Positions 63,111 to 64,000 of a stretch of DNA of 64,000 nt are shown piece after piece. The DNA lies in NCBI GenBank assembly GCA_903893795.1, contig CAITNO010000074.1, positions 1 to 64,000 of the forward strand, read 5' to 3'. Position 1 is the first letter of the stretch. Every line of letters begins with the position of its first letter. This DNA is from Candidatus Hydrogenedentota bacterium (GTDB lineage: Bacteria; Hydrogenedentota; Hydrogenedentia; Hydrogenedentales; CAITNO01). The position numbers were made by a program, and so were the translations under genes. The notes beneath the pieces are model-generated. The model was not told the DNA's origin, did no database searches, and saw only the letters and a program-made list of their open reading frames with translations.

Positions 63111-63225
63111 CTGCCGTGCCGCAAGCCGGGCGCCTGCCGCTCCAGCCGCGCGGATGCGGGGAAAACGCCGGGGCTTGGGTTCTTTTTCCGACCCAATTTG
63201 ACCACACCCAACAGGACGCGGGTTT

Positions 63226-64000
63226 ATGACCGAAGAAGAAGCAAGGATGACCTTTACCGAGCATCTCGGTGAACTGCGCGACCGCCTGATTAGATCCATG
63301 ATTGCGGTGGTGGTCGCGGTCATTGCCTGCTACATCTTCTCGGACCGCATATTGGACGTGCTCAAGCGGCCCCTCGATCCGGTCCTTTCCGGGGCTCTGG
63401 CGCCGGGAAACGCCCTTGCAACCCCCGCGTCCAAAACTGGGCCGACCCCGCCATCCTCTGATAGCGCCTCAAAAGCCCGCCCGTTCAGTTGGACCATCAT
63501 GAATCCCTTCGAGTCGATTCAGGTGAAGCTGAAGATCGCCTCCTATGGCGGGTTGGTCTTTGCATTTCCCTTCATCCTCTGGCAGTTGTGCGCCTTCATT
63601 TTTCCGGGGCTCAAGCCCGGCGAGCGGAAACTCGTCAAGGTACTCCTGTTAGGGTGTGCCGGATTGGGCTTTCTGGGCGTGTCGGTGGCCTATTTTGGCG
63701 TGTTTCCGCTGGTCCTCCCGTACCTGCTTGAGTGGACCCCCCTGTGGGTGAACGTGCAGCTTCGGCTCGACGAGACGCTGACGATCATCGTCAAGTGCCT
63801 GGCCGCCTTCGCGCTGGCATTCCAGTTCCCGATGGTCGTGCTGGTGCTGGTCTACATGGACCTGCTGACGCCGCAGTCGCTGCGAAACTACCGCAAAATT
63901 GTGATCGTTTCCCTGTCGGTGGTGGCCGCCGTGCTCACGCCGCCCGACCCGCTGTCCATGACGATCATGCTGGTTCCGCTTGTGTTGTTGTACGAGGCAA
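63226..64000 (+). CDS. tatC: Sec-independent translocase subunit TatC (3' end outside window)
   Basis: TatC is the membrane receptor for twin-arginine signal peptides. The visible 258 residues include the N-terminal receptor motif FTEHLGELRDRL, ESIQVKLKIASYGGLVFAFPF and the TPPDPLS motif near the end. A proline/serine-rich insertion (about residues 70-95) enlarges the first periplasmic loop. The window ends inside the gene, and later TM helices are missing. It fits the Tat-dependent oxidoreductase encoded at 20288-21607. The ATG at 63226 begins the family N-terminus; an in-frame ATG at 63247 is less likely. Confidence 0.94.
   Translation, partial: MTEEEARMTFTEHLGELRDRLIRSMIAVVVAVIACYIFSDRILDVLKRPLDPVLSGALAPGNALATPASKTGPTPPSSDSASKARPFSWTIMNPFESIQVKLKIASYGGLVFAFPFILWQLCAFIFPGLKPGERKLVKVLLLGCAGLGFLGVSVAYFGVFPLVLPYLLEWTPLWVNVQLRLDETLTIIVKCLAAFALAFQFPMVVLVLVYMDLLTPQSLRNYRKIVIVSLSVVAAVLTPPDPLSMTIMLVPLVLLYEA

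Overview
The window is GC-rich chromosomal DNA from an uncultured-type bacterium. No rRNA, tRNA or CRISPR array was seen. Four traits occur together: pseudopilin-like proteins with a C-terminal H-(x)10-DGH motif, secreted proteins with Glu-Gly ('EGEGE') linkers followed by a Cys/TM/Arg C-terminal tail, HEAT/FG-GAP and PQQ-propeller secreted proteins, and many glycoside hydrolases. This mix fits a PVC-like or Hydrogenedentota-like lineage. Candidatus Hydrogenedentota is my first guess, by inference only; Planctomycetota or Lentisphaerota are alternatives.

Layout. 1-562: composite hairpin repeat. 563-4708: mutS and an intact IS4-family element with an exact 9-bp target duplication. 4923-10083: two pseudopilin-like proteins around an atypical sulfatase/phosphatase-superfamily lipoprotein, then a small P/Q-rich exported protein. 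10471-16480: two unknown membrane proteins, ftsY, a DegT/DnrJ-type aminotransferase and a WecA/MraY-like sugar-1-P transferase. 16652-21607: hairpin repeats, a PQQ-type propeller, a frameshifted DUF4258-like/DUF2283 pair, an LRAT-domain protein and a Tat-exported Gfo/Idh/MocA oxidoreductase. 21698-31094: a large HEAT/FG-GAP protein, OsmC, a parvulin foldase overlapping an M23 peptidase, and a GxGYxYP protein. 31122-44927: three paralogous deacetylase-like secreted proteins, a GT-C membrane protein, a GH2-aldose epimerase fusion and a GH127 enzyme. 45061-50362: a Fic enzyme with a clear promoter/operator region, a GH-like secreted protein, a small zinc ribbon and an SGNH-like anchored protein. 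50534-55610: thiG-thiH, then two paralogous leader-bearing proteins and a radical SAM/SPASM enzyme. 55825-64000: second composite repeat, 3D-domain lipoprotein, orphan terminase-like protein, hisF, a candidate trp leader peptide with trpE-trpG, a poly-Gly membrane protein, an HU-type protein and the start of tatC.

How the genes work together. The accessory part looks like a polysaccharide-scavenging repertoire (GH127, GH2-GalM, deacetylase-like, GxGYxYP, sulfatase superfamily). Several of these proteins carry C-terminal sorting-type tails. Housekeeping genes (mutS, ftsY, thiGH, hisF, trpEG, HU, tatC) sit between them.

The most promising undescribed items are: (i) two tandem proteins (52571-54455) with an almost identical 57-residue leader, a shared HGEGxGxxGC motif and a shared C-tail, directly followed by a radical SAM/SPASM gene; (ii) composite intergenic elements in which a conserved scaffold carries hairpins whose arms differ between copies but stay paired; (iii) a WRW-containing leader peptide ahead of trpE; and (iv) direct repeats 50 bp apart around the fic promoter.
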